Shown here: positions 63,969 through 64,000 of the stretch, one piece after another
Numbering within the stretch: position 1 is the stretch's first letter
Layout: every line of letters starts with the position of its first letter
Assembly (NCBI GenBank): GCA_944391515.1
Contig: CALXTW010000009.1
Location: 1 to 64,000 of the forward strand
Direction: 5' to 3'
Origin: an uncultured Alphaproteobacteria bacterium
GTDB lineage: Bacteria; Pseudomonadota; Alphaproteobacteria; RF32; CAG-239
Length of the DNA: 64,000 bases
Program-made: the position numbers and the translations under genes
Notes under the pieces: model-generated
What the model was told of the DNA's origin: nothing
The model's input: the letters and a program-made list of their open reading frames with translations, nothing else
Databases searched by the model: none

Positions 63969-64000
63969 TTACATTAATTCCTTAAAAGCTTTTACACTTG

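Overview
The window looks like a chromosomal piece of an AT-rich, host-associated, flagellated alphaproteobacterium. The evidence is the yebC-ruvC-ruvAB-ybgC-tolQRA order, a fliL-fliM-flagellar protein-motE-TPR cluster of alphaproteobacterial type, obgE-rsfS-rlmH next to rplU-rpmA, and ftsH-glmM. The style resembles uncultured gut lineages such as the RF32 group, but that placement is inference. Gene order is conserved only in blocks. Small accessory genes, many with no recognisable family, sit between the blocks.

Layout. 1-681: cysteine-rich exported protein open at the left edge. 931-1284: Xre regulator. 1315-9000 (minus): tolA-tolR-tolQ, a small membrane protein, ybgC, ruvB, ruvA, an HD hydrolase, ruvC, yebC and a lipoprotein. 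9091-12158 (plus): prmA, an Xaa-Pro aminopeptidase and an exported thioredoxin-like protein. 12197-14139 (minus): a flippase-like membrane protein and a TPR protein. 14310-20415: accessory island with a DUF1566-like gene, a frameshifted catA, a NifU-like/GGGtGRT operon behind a fluoride-type riboswitch, a HAD hydrolase, an unknown gene and an ankyrin-like gene. 20461-23520: tRNA-Thr and tRNA-Gln, each followed by about 200-bp units that repeat the tRNA 3' end, with a MATE exporter and a DEDDh exonuclease between them. 23589-28052 (minus): lipoprotein, aspS and two unknown genes. 28286-33764: rnd, arsR-type regulator, xseB, ispA, DsbA-like protein, and a DUF47-PiT phosphate transport pair. 33768-38445 (minus): exported protein, giant prepilin and a PilM-like partner. 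38718-46570 (plus): flagellar block ending in uvrB. 46662-54560: two unknown accessory loci around rlmH, then rsfS, obgE, rpmA, rplU, an exported nuclease, a lipoprotein and a repeat-rich acidic protein. 54742-63968 (mostly minus): EnvZ/OmpR-type two-component pair, pgsA, uvrC, a YjfB-like small protein, two small genes, glmM and ftsH.

How it fits together. The housekeeping part covers Holliday-junction processing (RuvABC), nucleotide excision repair (UvrB, UvrC), the Tol envelope motor, ribosome maturation (RlmH, RsfS, ObgE, L21, L27, PrmA), isoprenoid, phospholipid and cell-wall precursors (IspA, PgsA, GlmM), membrane proteolysis (FtsH) and motility.

Most notable observations. (1) A fluoride-type riboswitch with an overlapping intrinsic terminator sits in front of an Fe-S scaffold/GGGtGRT operon rather than a known fluoride exporter. 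(2) 202-bp and 197-bp units, bounded by 20- and 19-nt copies of tRNA 3' ends, lie downstream of two different tRNA genes. (3) Four or five accessory genes share one expression design: a sigma70-like promoter, about 41 nt of AT-rich leader without a Shine-Dalgarno sequence, and an A-rich start of the coding region. (4) A catA gene is broken by one missing base in a homopolymer. All calls come from reading the sequence; no database search was run.
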